DNA from: Carya illinoinensis
Taxonomy: Eukaryota; Streptophyta; Magnoliopsida; Fagales; Juglandaceae
Length of the DNA stretch: 64,000 nt
Reading direction: 5' to 3'
Assembly (NCBI RefSeq): GCF_018687715.1
Contig: NC_056758.1
Coordinates: forward strand, 19,461,501-19,525,500
Made by a program: the position numbers and the translations under genes. Below are positions 21,783 to 33,500 of the stretch, piece by piece. Within the stretch, counting starts at the first letter, position 1; every line of letters starts with the position of its first letter. Under the pieces are notes generated by a model. The model was not told the origin of the DNA. It did no database searches and worked only from the letters and a program-made list of their open reading frames with translations.

Positions 21783-23946
21783 TGTGACGCCCCCAAATCT
21801 CCACGCCCGAACACGGGGAAATTGAGACGTCCGAATGGTGACAACCCGGGTTACCATCCCATCGACGGGTGTCAAGTGTGTGCAAGGCAACAGATGTGTA
21901 CAGAGAAACACGCAGTGGATAACGAAAGTCATAACTAAGTACCAGAATTTTTCTTAACGTAATACAAGCTGTTTAAAACGTACATAAATAAAATATTACA
22001 AGGAAAAACACAAATACAGTTTTAACAAATATAAAAGATAGCATTAGCAACCCGGCGGAGCCACATCCTCGGGCTCAGCCTCCTCCTCTTCGTCCTCTAA
22101 CTCTGCACCAAAAGCTACGGAACCACGAATGGTACCGCAGGTAAGTAAAACCCAAACACTACCAGATAAAAACACATAAAACTCAAACAAGATGCATGAA
22201 ACATGCCCAATGCACAAAGCCCATAAAACACCAGTTTTCCACACACGCCAAAAACCCATTTGGCCCAAAAACATAACCTTTCCGAAAAACACGCCAAAAG
22301 TCACATTTGGCCGCCAAAAGTCCATTTGGTCGCCAAAAGTCCATTTGGCCCAATATCTCGCCAGAAGTCCATCTGGCCCAATATCTCGCCAGAAGTCCAT
22401 CCGGCCCACGCCAAAAGTCCCATTTGGCCTCACAAACCATTATCCAATTTTAACTGTATGCACCATGACCTCCCCTAGGGGTCATCCGCACACCCTAGCT
22501 CCAGTGTCACACCGTAGAGTACCACCACGCATGTGACACCTAACAAGCGATGCCCAGTTCCGCGCCCCGCGCGTGCGTAGCCAAGCATCCTTTAGCCCTC
22601 ACCAGCGAAGGGCCACGGAGTCGGTGAGTAGGGCGATGCCCGGTTCCGCGCCCGGCGCGTTCGTAGCCAAGCATCCCCTAGCCCCGCTCCCGTCGTCGCT
22701 CTCGACAACTCAGGGGACGTCACTCAGTTTATTCCGCTCCCGAGTGACCAGAGGAGCTCCACCGAGATAATAACCCATCCCGGCTTGGGCTCGTGATACA
22801 CACGCACCCGCAATACACTTACGCCAACACACAGGCTTTTCACATAAATCCACAAACACACGTGCATGCACCATGTAATGCCATAACAATGCAAAATAAA
22901 ATAATCCAACAATCATAAATCAAATAAACAGGCAACTCCGTCCTCCATCCATCCGACCCCCGAAACTCCTCGGACTCAGTCCGGAATCAACAACCAACAA
23001 CAATAAATAATTGAATGAGCAATATATATTAAAATCTGAAAATAGAGTTTGGAAAATACTTACTGCGCTATATGGCAATTTTAGAAAACAAGCGGCGTCG
23101 CAAACGGCGGAAAAACAGCAACGTCACAGTGAAAATTCACTGTGACCGTGGGTTTGAAAAACCCACTTTTGAACGGGGACAAACTAGGACACGAGATTGA
23201 TAGGGGGTGGTCTAGGGATGGTTGTGAAGCTATTGGAAGTGGTGGTTGGCCGTGGGTGGCGGCGGAATCGCCGGAAATGGCCGGATTACCCAAAACGGAA
23301 ACTAAGCTCGTAGGAGCTGTTCCGGTGGTCGTTGGAGGCCGGAAATGGGTGGGTTAGGACGGCAAGGGACCGGTGATGAAGTGGTGAAGAAATGGTGGCC
23401 GGAGGTGGAGCGACGGCGGCGGATCGGAGGAAAAACCGTGGAGGCTTTGGAGGGCTTTTCCGGCCAAACGGCCGGCCGGATGGGGGTGGTTTTCGGTGGG
23501 GAGGTGCGCCGGAGGTGGACAAACCGAACGCCGGTCGGCAGCGGCGGTCTAGGCTGAAAACAGCTCCGGTCGTGGGTGAGGAGAGAGAAGAGAGAGAAAC
23601 CGGGGGGGCTCAAGCGGGAAGAGGGAAGAAAAAAAGAAAAGAAAGAAAAAAAAGAAAAAGGAAGAAAAAGAAAAGAAGGGAAAAAGAAAAAAAGAAAAAA
23701 AAGGAAAAAGAGAAAAGGAAAAAGATGTGAAAAGAAATGAGGTCCAATCCTCACTCCGGGAAAACGAAACAAACTGCCGAAAAAGATTGAAAACCACAAA
23801 ACAACTAAAAGAAATAAAACACAACATCAAATAAATTAAATTAAATACCAATTTAAAATACATTAATTTAAAATAAATAAACCAATATATTAATTAAATT
23901 AAAAACCACCCTTCAGTGAAAATACACGTAAAAACGGGTCATCACA
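21783..23946 (-). mobile_element. Solo LTR of the element B family
   Basis: It starts TGTGACGCCCCC and ends GGGTCATCACA, giving perfect TGTGA...TCACA ends. The 5-bp duplication CATGT flanks it (21778-21782 and 23947-23951). It is similar over its length to the element B LTRs, including the GC-rich section and the purine tract (about 23620-23728). There is no PBS, polypurine tract or second LTR next to it. A solo LTR is the product of recombination between the two LTRs of one copy. Orientation is assigned by match to element B. Confidence 0.9.
22290..22435. repeat. Minisatellite inside the solo LTR (GCCAAAAGTCCATTTGG units)
   Basis: Six or so copies of a 17-19 bp core, GCCAAAAGTCCATTTGG or GCCAGAAGTCCATCTGG, are separated by CCAATATCTC in the middle copies. 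The element B LTRs have only one or two related words here (about 9872-9965), so the array expanded in this copy or its lineage. Confidence 0.75.
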
Positions 23947-23951
23947 CATGT

Positions 23952-25330
23952 TATGTTATGTTATGTTATGCTCACGTACATGTTATGTTCATGTTCAAGT
24001 TAAGTTTCAAGTTCATGTTCATATCATGTTATGTTCACGTTTTCAAGCTCACATTCATATTATGTTATGTTCATGTCCACATTATGTTTCAAGTTCACGT
24101 TTCAGTTCAAGTTATGTCAGTTACGCCATGCTATATGTCAAGTTATGCTATGCTTATTTATGACTTTAATTATGCATTCATACTTTTACTATCATGCATG
24201 CATCATTAACCTATGTGGAAGTTTCCTGTTAACTTATTGAGATTTATAATCAAATTTCACCGTGGTACAACTACCATTGCCGCTGAATGGTAGGTGATGT
24301 GTCAGGATCAGAAAAAGGGAGTGGACATTGGTAGACTAGAGGAGGTTGACTAGACGCCGCAGACACAACGTGGAGCTTAGAGCTTCCATAGTTAGTTTTT
24401 GGACAGTATTCTGGCCTCATTAGTCGAGTTACACGAGTTACTTAACAAACTTCCTCAATAGTGTATTTTGGTAATGTAAATATGAAATCTGGCCTCCCAT
24501 GTTTTTTAGATTACAGTCTTCTGAGACTCGCACTGAAATCGTGGATGTTTATTTTGTTAAGTATGCTTAGATTACGATTTAACTATTTGGGATATTATAT
24601 GTTTGGTGCATAGTATTGCTCAAGAAAAAAAAAATATCTCCTGTGAATATTGCATTATGCTATATGCATGTTAGGAGCATTGTATTTTAGATGTCATGAA
24701 CGGGGGTAGGTAACCTTGTGTTGCATGTCCCAACGCTTCGGATGTTCGTCCGATCCTAAACGGAATCTGGAGGCGTCATAGGTAGTGCACCTAGTGCTGC
24801 CCTTGACTGAAAAGGGATTCCCAACCTTTGGCCATGAGCAAAGTCCTAGACCAAAGGAAGATCGCTAACCCTCGCACACGGGGGGAACAGTGTGTAACGG
24901 CCAATGGAAAGTGATAAGAAAGAATTCATGTATGCTCAGACTCTTTAAAAAATGAAGGCACAAGCTGCGGAAAAATGTTTTATGAAAAGAAAAGAAACAT
25001 TTTACGAAAGAAAATCCCTTTCAAGAAAAATTATACCTCGAAATGTTTTAAATGAATGAATGTCTTACTTATCGTATATATGGAGTGATGAATGCATGAC
25101 GGAAAACCTATGTTATTATACTTTAACTTTATGAAGTAATGCTTACGAGTCTTTGACTTATTTTAGTTTTTATGTATGCCCTCCCAGGGACAAGATGAGC
25201 AGTACACATTAGGAAGGACACAGCCCAAGAGGAAGAACACGAAAGTCTAGACATAATATTTTGTGTGAAAGACTTTTAATTATAAAGTTTAATGTTTTCT
25301 ATTGTAGCTCTCTTTAAATTAATAAACACG
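23952..25330. other. Non-coding LTR-like DNA right of the solo LTR
   Basis: No gene. The first 200 bp are rich in CATGTTATGTT words. The block around 24235-24400 (cttattgagatttataatc, gatgtgtcaggatcag, gacgccgcagacac) is of a type I associate with plant gypsy LTRs. It may be the far part of the unit that begins at 18067. Confidence 0.35.
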
Positions 25331-28030
25331 TTTTATTTTATAAACATGGAGTCTTTCGTATCCTGGCATGAAAGAAAGAAGTTTTAAACGAATGGTAATG
25401 CCTGTCGTCTTTCTTAAAATCATTTTTCTAAAGGTCTCACCACAAGGACTGGCATTACAGAATGACTCAGAGCAATGCTCAATCTCTATAAAACATGATG
25501 TACTCACAGCTATGTTGCAACTTACAAGAAACAAACCAACTTGCCGGCAGTGAGAACACATTATATCGATGTGTTAACAAATAGTCTTCCCTTGGTGATC
25601 TTGTCATTCAGTTTCAATCTAGTTGCTTTCCCAGCAATGTCTCTTTAGACCATATCATTCATGGTCATAGATAATATGCCAAAGTAGCAGACACTAAAAT
25701 ATTAACCTCGTGACATAGCCAAAAGTCTCCTAAGGGTACAAATAAATTAAGGTCATCAATTATGACATACAAGACTTATAGAGTGAGAAAGCAAGGATCC
25801 AAGCACTCACCTCTACTATTGGTCACAAAAGCACATGTAGTATGAAATACATGTTACGGTGGAGTTCTCTTTCCAAAAAGAAAGAGCATATATCTAATCT
25901 CAATACACCATGCAGATCTTAGTCTAGTCGCTATCTCAACGTTTAACCTGAGTCCCTCCATTTGCTCTCTATCCAAATGGCCAAAAAGGATCTCACATTT
26001 GGTTATGATTGACCTCATCTTAACTCTCACTGAGACAACATATTGTTTGTGTCTTACAACTTATTCCTCTCTAGAAAAGTATCGAGTCACATTGTCTCAT
26101 CTTTGCTTGTTGCCCCTTTGTAGCGCCAAAGGTGATCACTTGTGTGAGTTAGCTGATCTATGCTTCTCGACATTCCTTTTACACCATAACTCCCAAATTT
26201 ATGGTGAATGTTTGTGTTTACCAAAAATGCTTCCAATCATACCACATGATTATAAAACGCATCAATATTGCATGACAAGCAATACCCATGAGGGAGAGAA
26301 ATCACATTGTCAACTACAAATTATTAAACCACAACTCTCAAGTGGTGTTTAATGAGCATTTCTCTAAATGCATATTTTCATGTATAGTAACTTTGCAAAA
26401 CATGCTCCTACAAGAGACTCTGTTTTATATATAAAAGTCCTTTGCACAACCATGAAGTTAGCAATGAATCATCTCGAATCTTATTTAAGGACAAACTCAC
26501 AATATAAACATTAGATTTTAATCAGCAAGCTCTATTGCTACTTTTAAGAATCTACAAGGTGTCCACAAATGTCATTCAGCAAACTCAATTTGCAACTTCA
26601 AGGTTTCATATGAATTTCTTGTACTCAATAAAAGCATGTGAGATAACACTCATTTATTTTTCTTTAAGGGTAAAATGTTTAAGGCATTTGCCCCCAAGGA
26701 CAATCACAACAATGTAGCCATTACTTTTAATGACTTGCCCAAATCGCATCACAAACTCACTTTATCAAGTAAGTCATATTTACCCCTTAACAAATTCTCA
26801 ACCTCTAGCTTTCATAAGCAAACCATAATGGAAACACCAAATAGTACAAGCAAAACTAGATTCTTTGGTATTTGTCATCTCATTAATGTTTTATGAATTT
26901 TGAATAAGAGCTCATAGAAACTGTTTTCTTATAAAATCTCACAAGACATGAAGTCTTAGCTACTTTTCAAACTCTTGTTCACTACCTTGTAGTATGGAAA
27001 ACCACTCATTAATAATCTAAGACAACCAGATCGTCATATCTCTTAGGAGGACAGTTTTCTAGGATTGTCAATAGTGTTCAAAAAACCTCATTTAACTCAT
27101 TAGGTCATTTTTTTTTACAAACGACTAGGTATATTTGAATAGATGGTTTGTTTAGATCGCATGTAAACAGTACTAACAACATTCATTTTCTTTTTGTATC
27201 AAAATAGTACAAGTAGCAACAATCATGCGCTCACAGTACTTTGCGCCTAAACGTCACAAAAGCTAACCATTTAATTCTCCTACGAGAATAAACTATTTGA
27301 CTATTTCAATAAAAGTTCCAATAAATGTACCATCAATGGTTTTCTAAACGAAACTCAATCAGTGCCAAGAGATGGATTTATCAACTCCACTTTTCCTTTA
27401 TCAATCAAATCAACAATCCCTGGTTAGATCATATAAGTGCAGCGAATCAAATATTCTATGTTAGTATTCCTACTATATGAATTCATTACCTTTACCAGAA
27501 TTATATTACAAATCTTCTCTTCTAGTATTGAACAATGAGAGAATATTGATATATAAATACTACACTATTTATGAGGATATTATTATTCTAAAAATTTTGA
27601 TAGTCACTATCACTAATGATATACCATCACTCAGTCAAAGGTGACTCAAACTAGTTGTTAAATTACTTTCACTATTTTCAGTAATCTTTTATAAAAGTTT
27701 TGAAAATATTAAGGTTAAGGTAATGTGGGATAAAACATTTTTTTCAAAAAATTACTGTTAATAAAATCTACAATACCCACCCTCGCTGAAAATATGAGTA
27801 ATTTTCTTGACTAAACCAAAAAATGTTCAACCTTAGATCCTCCATATTTCTATCTTTATAGAATTCATGTTTGCACAAAATAATCACTCAGAAGCAATAT
27901 ACTAGAGCAGTGGCAAACCATAGATGTAGCGCGGTTGTTCCACGGATTCTCCCTAGTCGTCGTTGTTCATCCAAAATCGCCTAGAGTAACACCCACATAT
28001 TCCACAGCCTAAATGCCACGACTAGAGAGA
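25331..28030. other. AT-rich intergenic DNA, nothing identified
   Basis: About 2.7 kb without recognisable genes. Several frames of 60-117 codons are open on the plus strand (for example 25999-26352), but they show no domain and have runs typical of chance frames. Decayed transposon origin is likely but not shown. Confidence 0.4.
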
Positions 28031-28033
28031 ACC

Positions 28034-28038
<5 letters not shown>

Positions 28039-28100
<62 letters not shown>
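28039..28100. repeat. (GA)n microsatellite, about 62 bp
   Basis: An almost pure AG dinucleotide repeat of about 31 units. Confidence 0.95.
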
Positions 28101-28105
<5 letters not shown>

Positions 28106-28227
28106 CTGTATATGCCACAAGTATCTCATCCAAAGGGGGGAGTGGCTATTAACTAGCCCCTCTAAGTGTAACCTCCAACTGGCCATTACTGGCCAACCAA
28201 GAGAAGGGAAAGAAGTGCCCACTATGG

Positions 28228-28497
28228 GTGCCTCTTTATTACAAGCTAGAACTGTTAAAAATCTCTTGGAGGAACATCTACATGCATGCATGGAAAGAAG
28301 CACTCAATGAAGGAACAACGAGCTGGAATCCAACAAAAGAAGGATGCTCGAAGATCAACTTTGATGCTGCTGTTAGAATAAATATTTCAGTTGTGGTGGC
28401 AATCTGTAGAGATCACAAAGACCACCTTTCGACAAGTATATTAATTTCCAATGTACCAAGCTTCGCTCAATCTCCTCGATCACACCATCTTAAATAG
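28228..28497 (+). pseudogene. L1-like RNase H fragment
   Basis: The frame encodes W-K/N-P-G-K-I-N-F-D-A-A-V, seen as SWNPTKEGCSKINFDAAV, followed by VAICRDHKD. This is the first strand and first catalytic Asp of the plant reverse-transcriptase-like RNase H domain found at the C-terminus of L1 elements. Only the N-terminal 60 or so residues of the domain are recognisable. It is a fragment, with an opposed RT fragment next to it. Confidence 0.6.
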
Positions 28498-28499
28498 CT

Positions 28500-29330
28500 T
28501 TCGCCTTATATGTATCTTCCTTGGGAAGACTGAAGTACTTAATGGGCAAAGAACCCTTACATCCCAAAGTTCTCGCCAAGCTTCGTATTTTACAAATATG
28601 TCCCATAAAGACCAGTTTGGACTTTACAAGGTTCATTTTTAAGATGAGACAACTCCAAAGCAAAGTAGTAAAGCCCTAAACGACTATATATAGTCATGGC
28701 CTTCAAAAAATAGTAATGCATCATTTACAAAAGTCTGTGGGGTACATTGACAATGTCAAAAAACGGTGGAGACAATAAATCGTCTTGTCTCAATCCAAAG
28801 GAGTTGTAAAAAAAATCAACCGAAGGGCCCCGAAACCAAACTTGTCAAGCAAGTAATATATGGAAGTTCCTAATATACATGGTTATAAGCTTTCTCCATA
28901 TCCACCTAGCAATGAGCAACGAATTTGATATTTGCCTCCTTTTGAAGAAAGCATTATGAGGCTTTGATATAATCTTCTTAATATATTCATTTGATTGGCA
29001 AGAACTTTGGAAAATTCGTTCACAAAACTAATAGGGTGATAATCCTTCATATATAAGCCCCAGCCCTCTTTGGGATAAGTGCAATGAAAGTCTCATTAAA
29101 GTTTTTCTCAAATTTCCCAAACGCATAAAACTCCTTGAAAAACCTCACGAGCTTGAAAAAAAGCCATGGAAAAGCTATTCAGCTCAAGGGCTTTGTCTTC
29201 AGCCATTTTTCTTGCCACTTGAAGAACCTCCTCCCTCTTCAAAAGGCCTTTCCAACCATTCAGCACATAAAATATCAATAGACTCAAAAATTAATATTCA
29301 AGTTTAGGCCTCCAAACGAATTGTTCGATG
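28500..29330 (-). pseudogene. L1-like reverse transcriptase remnant, minus strand
   Basis: Broken minus-strand frames contain EEVLQVARKMAEDKA, NSFSMAFFQ, DYHPISFVNEFSKVLANQMN and DMEKAYNHV. These correspond to the conserved early RT blocks of plant L1 elements (DKAPGPDGF, RPISLVNxxYKIxAKVLANR, LDMEKAYDHV). Many stops and frame changes are present. The L1 protein copies its own RNA at a nicked chromosomal site; this copy cannot. Confidence 0.7.
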
Positions 29331-30330
29331 AGGGAGTCTTTCGGTCTAACAGGCAACGTGGTCCTTGGCAGAGTAATCTGAGAATACAAGAGCATCTATG
29401 TGGAGCAACTAACGGCATTGTTCCTTCAATGTAAATTGGCCACATGATGGAAAACTTAGCTCAATTACCCCTTCCTTGGCAAAAAGCCCGATAATCTTGC
29501 CTCCCCGATATCTACTCAACCAAAATCACCTTTTAAAGGCGACTGATCTTTCGATCCGTCAATTCTCCTCATCCGAAAGTGCTCCAATCTACTTCTCGTC
29601 CTCCAAGCCATGCAACTCCTCAACCGGGGAGCTTCTTTTGAGCGTCTACATTCTAACAAACGTACGCATTTCACGTCTTTTTAGGTCATTCTCCAAAGCT
29701 TTTCATTTGCCTACCAATATAAAACTCTTAAGAGTGTCGAGAATCTGATATGATGACAGCTATTGTCTCAACTTTTCCACAAAGGCGTCAACTTTTAAGC
29801 CCATCATTACTTAATCAAAAACTTGAGAAAAATATATTTGATCTCAATGCGGGTTGTAAAGCCTATTCCATGTGCCTATCTCTTCCACTTAGATCCAATG
29901 GTGATCTATAATGGTAAAGGTCGTGTAGAGGAAAGCTGAGATAAAACCTAAACAAAAGGGGTAATTTTTTTTTCAAGTAAACAAGGTATTCTCGAATCAC
30001 AAGCAGTCGCTATCATAAAGAGACTAGCAAGTAGCAACAGGAGGAACATCGGCCCCCTACCAAGAGTAGCAACACCGAAAGAGCCAGCCAAAAGTGACGA
30101 CAGAAATAAATCAGCATGACATGTCATCTTATTGTGACTCATCTCATTGTCACATTGTCGCACATTGTTCTAGCCATTGTTAAAAAGAATAGTAAAACTT
30201 GTTTTATAAAGAATTTGTAAAACTTTAAACGTAACATTAATCTGATAAAACACGCACTTGCATAAAACAAATGTTGAAGAAACACCGACTATTTCTTTCT
30301 AGGCTTCAGAAAGAAAGCAAAAAGGAAAGG
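29331..30330. other. Spacer between the L1 remnant and the desaturase gene
   Basis: No recognisable gene. Part may be older L1 sequence upstream of the RT blocks. The frame at 29476-29748 has no domain. The downstream (3') end of the desaturase transcript should lie in the last few hundred bases. Confidence 0.4.
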
Positions 30331-30353
30331 GAAAAAAAAAAAAAAAAAAAAAA
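30331..30353. repeat. Poly(A) run
   Basis: About 22 consecutive A on the plus strand, 220 bp beyond the desaturase stop codon. Confidence 0.9.
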
Positions 30354-30571
30354 CACGCACCCGCGTAGACACATCTAAAGTGTCCTTTTTCTGATGACGA
30401 TATAAGACAAACACAAGTAAAAATGTGTACCTACAAAGCGTTGATCAAAAGCCAATCCCGGCCCAGCTCCTAAAATAAAACGACCATCAAAATGAAGAAC
30501 AAATATAGTACTTTCCCTCCTTTTTACTCTATGAGATGAGTAGAGATAGTGCGGACTGATTGCTGTTGAAT

Positions 30572-33500
30572 TTACACCTTTATTTCTCTACTGAAAAGCC
30601 AGCTGAATGGAACGGTGGATACTTGTTTGGCCCTTCCCTGAACTCTCTCCTCCAACCGTCTAATTCTCGAGGACAAGGAGCACACAAAATCTTGAGCTTT
30701 GTGCCCTTCTCCAGAAAGGCCAGTCAGCTTCTCTATATCCCATCTTCCAACCAGAAACTCCAAAATATCAGCATAGTCCTTTGCAGTGTATACTCCAAGC
30801 CGTTGGGCAACAGATGAGAAGTGTTCAAAAAGGGTATCATCCTGTCCATCATACATCAAGTGGGCTGGCATTGAGATCTTTTTCCTCATCATGTCAGCTA
30901 AAGCCATAACAGTGCCATCAGGGTCAATCTCAAAGAGCTTCTCCACAATCTTGGTGTAGGCAGTTTCGTGGCGCCTTTCATCTGAGGCAATCGTGCCACA
31001 AATCTGAGCCAATTTCATGTCCCCATGCTCCTTGGCTAGCCTAGCAGTGTTCCCATGGGAGATGAATGTTGCTCTCTCTTGAAATGATGTGTAGATGAAA
31101 CCCAGGTAAGGGTTGTTTTCCGTTTTGGGATCCTAAAAACATGTAAATTTAAGTAGTGAGAACTAAACAGGGTTACATCTATTTCCAGCATTGTCATCTA
31201 ACGACCAAAACAAGATAATAAATAATAACTAATAAATAACCAGTTGTCCCAAAAACCTAAGTAACGAGAAATAACTAGTTTAATTGCTTAAAATATAATT
31301 CTTACACTCCTTTTCACCAACAGATATATAGACATACCTTCAATGAATAAGACAGCTTGCAATGAAAGGCAGAAAACTAGGTTCAAACTCAAGACCACAT
31401 GCACCATTGTTCCAATAAATTGTCCCAAAATCTTAAACTGATAAAATATATATATATATATATTTAATCACGTACTAGTATTCCAATAATAAAAATTCAA
31501 CATAATAAACATTTAAAAAACAGACTGACAAGACAAATAATTTGCATTATTTAATTTTATTGTGACCACTTTATAGAGCAGCTCACCTAGTAAATAAGCA
31601 AATACAAATGATTATTCTCAAAGTAACCACTCCATAGAAACTTTTGAATGCAAGTTGTCACCCAAGATTTATTTTTTTTCTTTTTTTGAGGGGTGGGGGA
31701 GAGCGACATGAGCTTACAAAAGACTAGTTCCACAAAAAAGTGGAAACTCATCACTTGAAGAGACTTTTGCAATAGTTTGTTCTTCACACGACATTGATCG
31801 CATTGATTAAGGTTAATCTACTGTATAGTAAAAGTTTGAGAATGAAATGAAATAAACAAGAAATCAACATCCAGCAATCTAGAATAACGCCAATTCTAAT
31901 AGTTCGCATCATTTCAGAGTAAACATCTTCTTATAAGTTTTCCTTCACGTGCTAAATCTGCTAAAACCATCACTTCTGAAATTATTTTCATATTGTGTTT
32001 GATTCTAGAGCTAATAATAATAATTAGAATAACTAAACAGACAAATTGGAATGATTATCTCACCATTCCTGACCCTATCAAATACTGAATTGTCCTCTCA
32101 ATTTGCTTCATGTCTACTCGTCCAGAGAGATAGAGATACTTGTTAAGAAGGTCACCATGCCTATTCTCTTCAGCAGTCCACGCCCTTGTCCATCTTGCCC
32201 AAGAAGTAAGGCTTGCACCAGTCTCATCTCGAACTCCATCCAGGGTATTAAGCATTGTCTGGTAAGTTGGAAGGGCTTCTTCTGTGATCATATCTCCAAC
32301 CAACACGACAAAATAGTCATCAGGAATTTCCTTTGACTTTTCCCTCAACTCCTTGACTTGCTCATAGAATCCTTCCGACTCAGGATCTGGAAGAAAATCT
32401 TGTGGTTGCCAACATTTCTCAACAGGCTTTAGGTACACCAAGATGTTCTGCTCAGCCCAACCCTCCAATGATTTGAATATCTCAACCTTCTGAGTTGGCA
32501 TGGAATGGGTCACCTGAATATGTACCTCCCGTGGAGGGCAATAGGGCTTTTTAAGATTTTCAGCCTCTCTATAATAAACAGAAGAAAACGTTAATAGAAA
32601 CATACACTTCCAATGAATAACGTCACAACCATTCACAACCATATATAATACTTTCTGGTGCCCTGAGATTTCAAAAGTACAATAGCTCCCACTTTCTCAG
32701 TAATATTGTATTCGAGAGCTACCCTAGCAACTATTTCAGGTTCAAGCCGATAAGCCAAATTGCATGATCATGCTACTCTACCAAATTGCATAATGTATGG
32801 CTAAGTGTCAAAGTCTGACAGATGTAGGAGGCTTATAGTATGACAGGCAGACTGAAAATGTTCATAAATTGCAAGTTCAAAGATGCCATACCCTATTTTC
32901 ATTTTTGTTCCAGACAATGCATGGAACAAATAGAGCAACAATGAATATTAAACTGGATACAAAAAACATATGCAACTTTTTTTCTTTTTTATTTTATTTT
33001 TTTACCACCGAAGAAATTAAAAGTGTAGAGAAGCACAATCCAAGTACATGAATTGTACAGGATTGCAAATAAAACATTACTTTGGAAGTGGTTATGAAGG
33101 TATCATCAGGATTGCGAATCCTTGTGGAGGGCTGTGATTGACTCAAAATATGGGAGTGCATGCAAGAAAGAGAGAGAAAAGACACCCCGGGCACCGGGGG
33201 GGGGGGAGTTCCAATGAGGTCAGAGGTACTCATGGTGTGGGGGTGTGGAAGTGTATTAGGAGTGGATGGGATGATTTTGTAAAGCAGGTTTTTTTGTGGT
33301 TGGTGATGGCTCCAGAATTCTTTTTTGGCATGATCCATGGTGTGGTGGTAGGGTTCTTAGCGCTGTTTTTCCAGACCTCTTTTGTATTTCTCAATATCCA
33401 GATGCTTCAGTGGCTGAGATTTTGGATTCTTCTAGTGATTCATCACATTGGAATGTTCTATTTCCTAGAGCCGTTAATGACTGGGAAATAGAGGCCGGTT

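Noticed and set aside
22044..22478. Frames of 60-129 codons with Trp/Phe-rich repeats on the minus strand
   Set aside because: They read the LTR minisatellite and are not kept at the same place in the other LTR copies.
23302..23863. 165-codon minus-strand frame with Phe/Ser runs
   Set aside because: It reads the purine tract of the solo LTR in reverse; no domain and no conservation with B beyond composition.
25999..26352. 117-codon plus-strand frame
   Set aside because: Low complexity of codons, no recognisable domain, no splice or start context that supports a gene.
28039..28100. Possible regulatory GAGA site
   Set aside because: A 62-bp (GA)n microsatellite not next to any intact gene; reported only as a simple repeat.
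30331..30353. Poly(A) run as a sign of a retroposed gene end
   Set aside because: No coding remnant or target duplication could be linked to it; the adjacent desaturase has introns and runs in the opposite direction.
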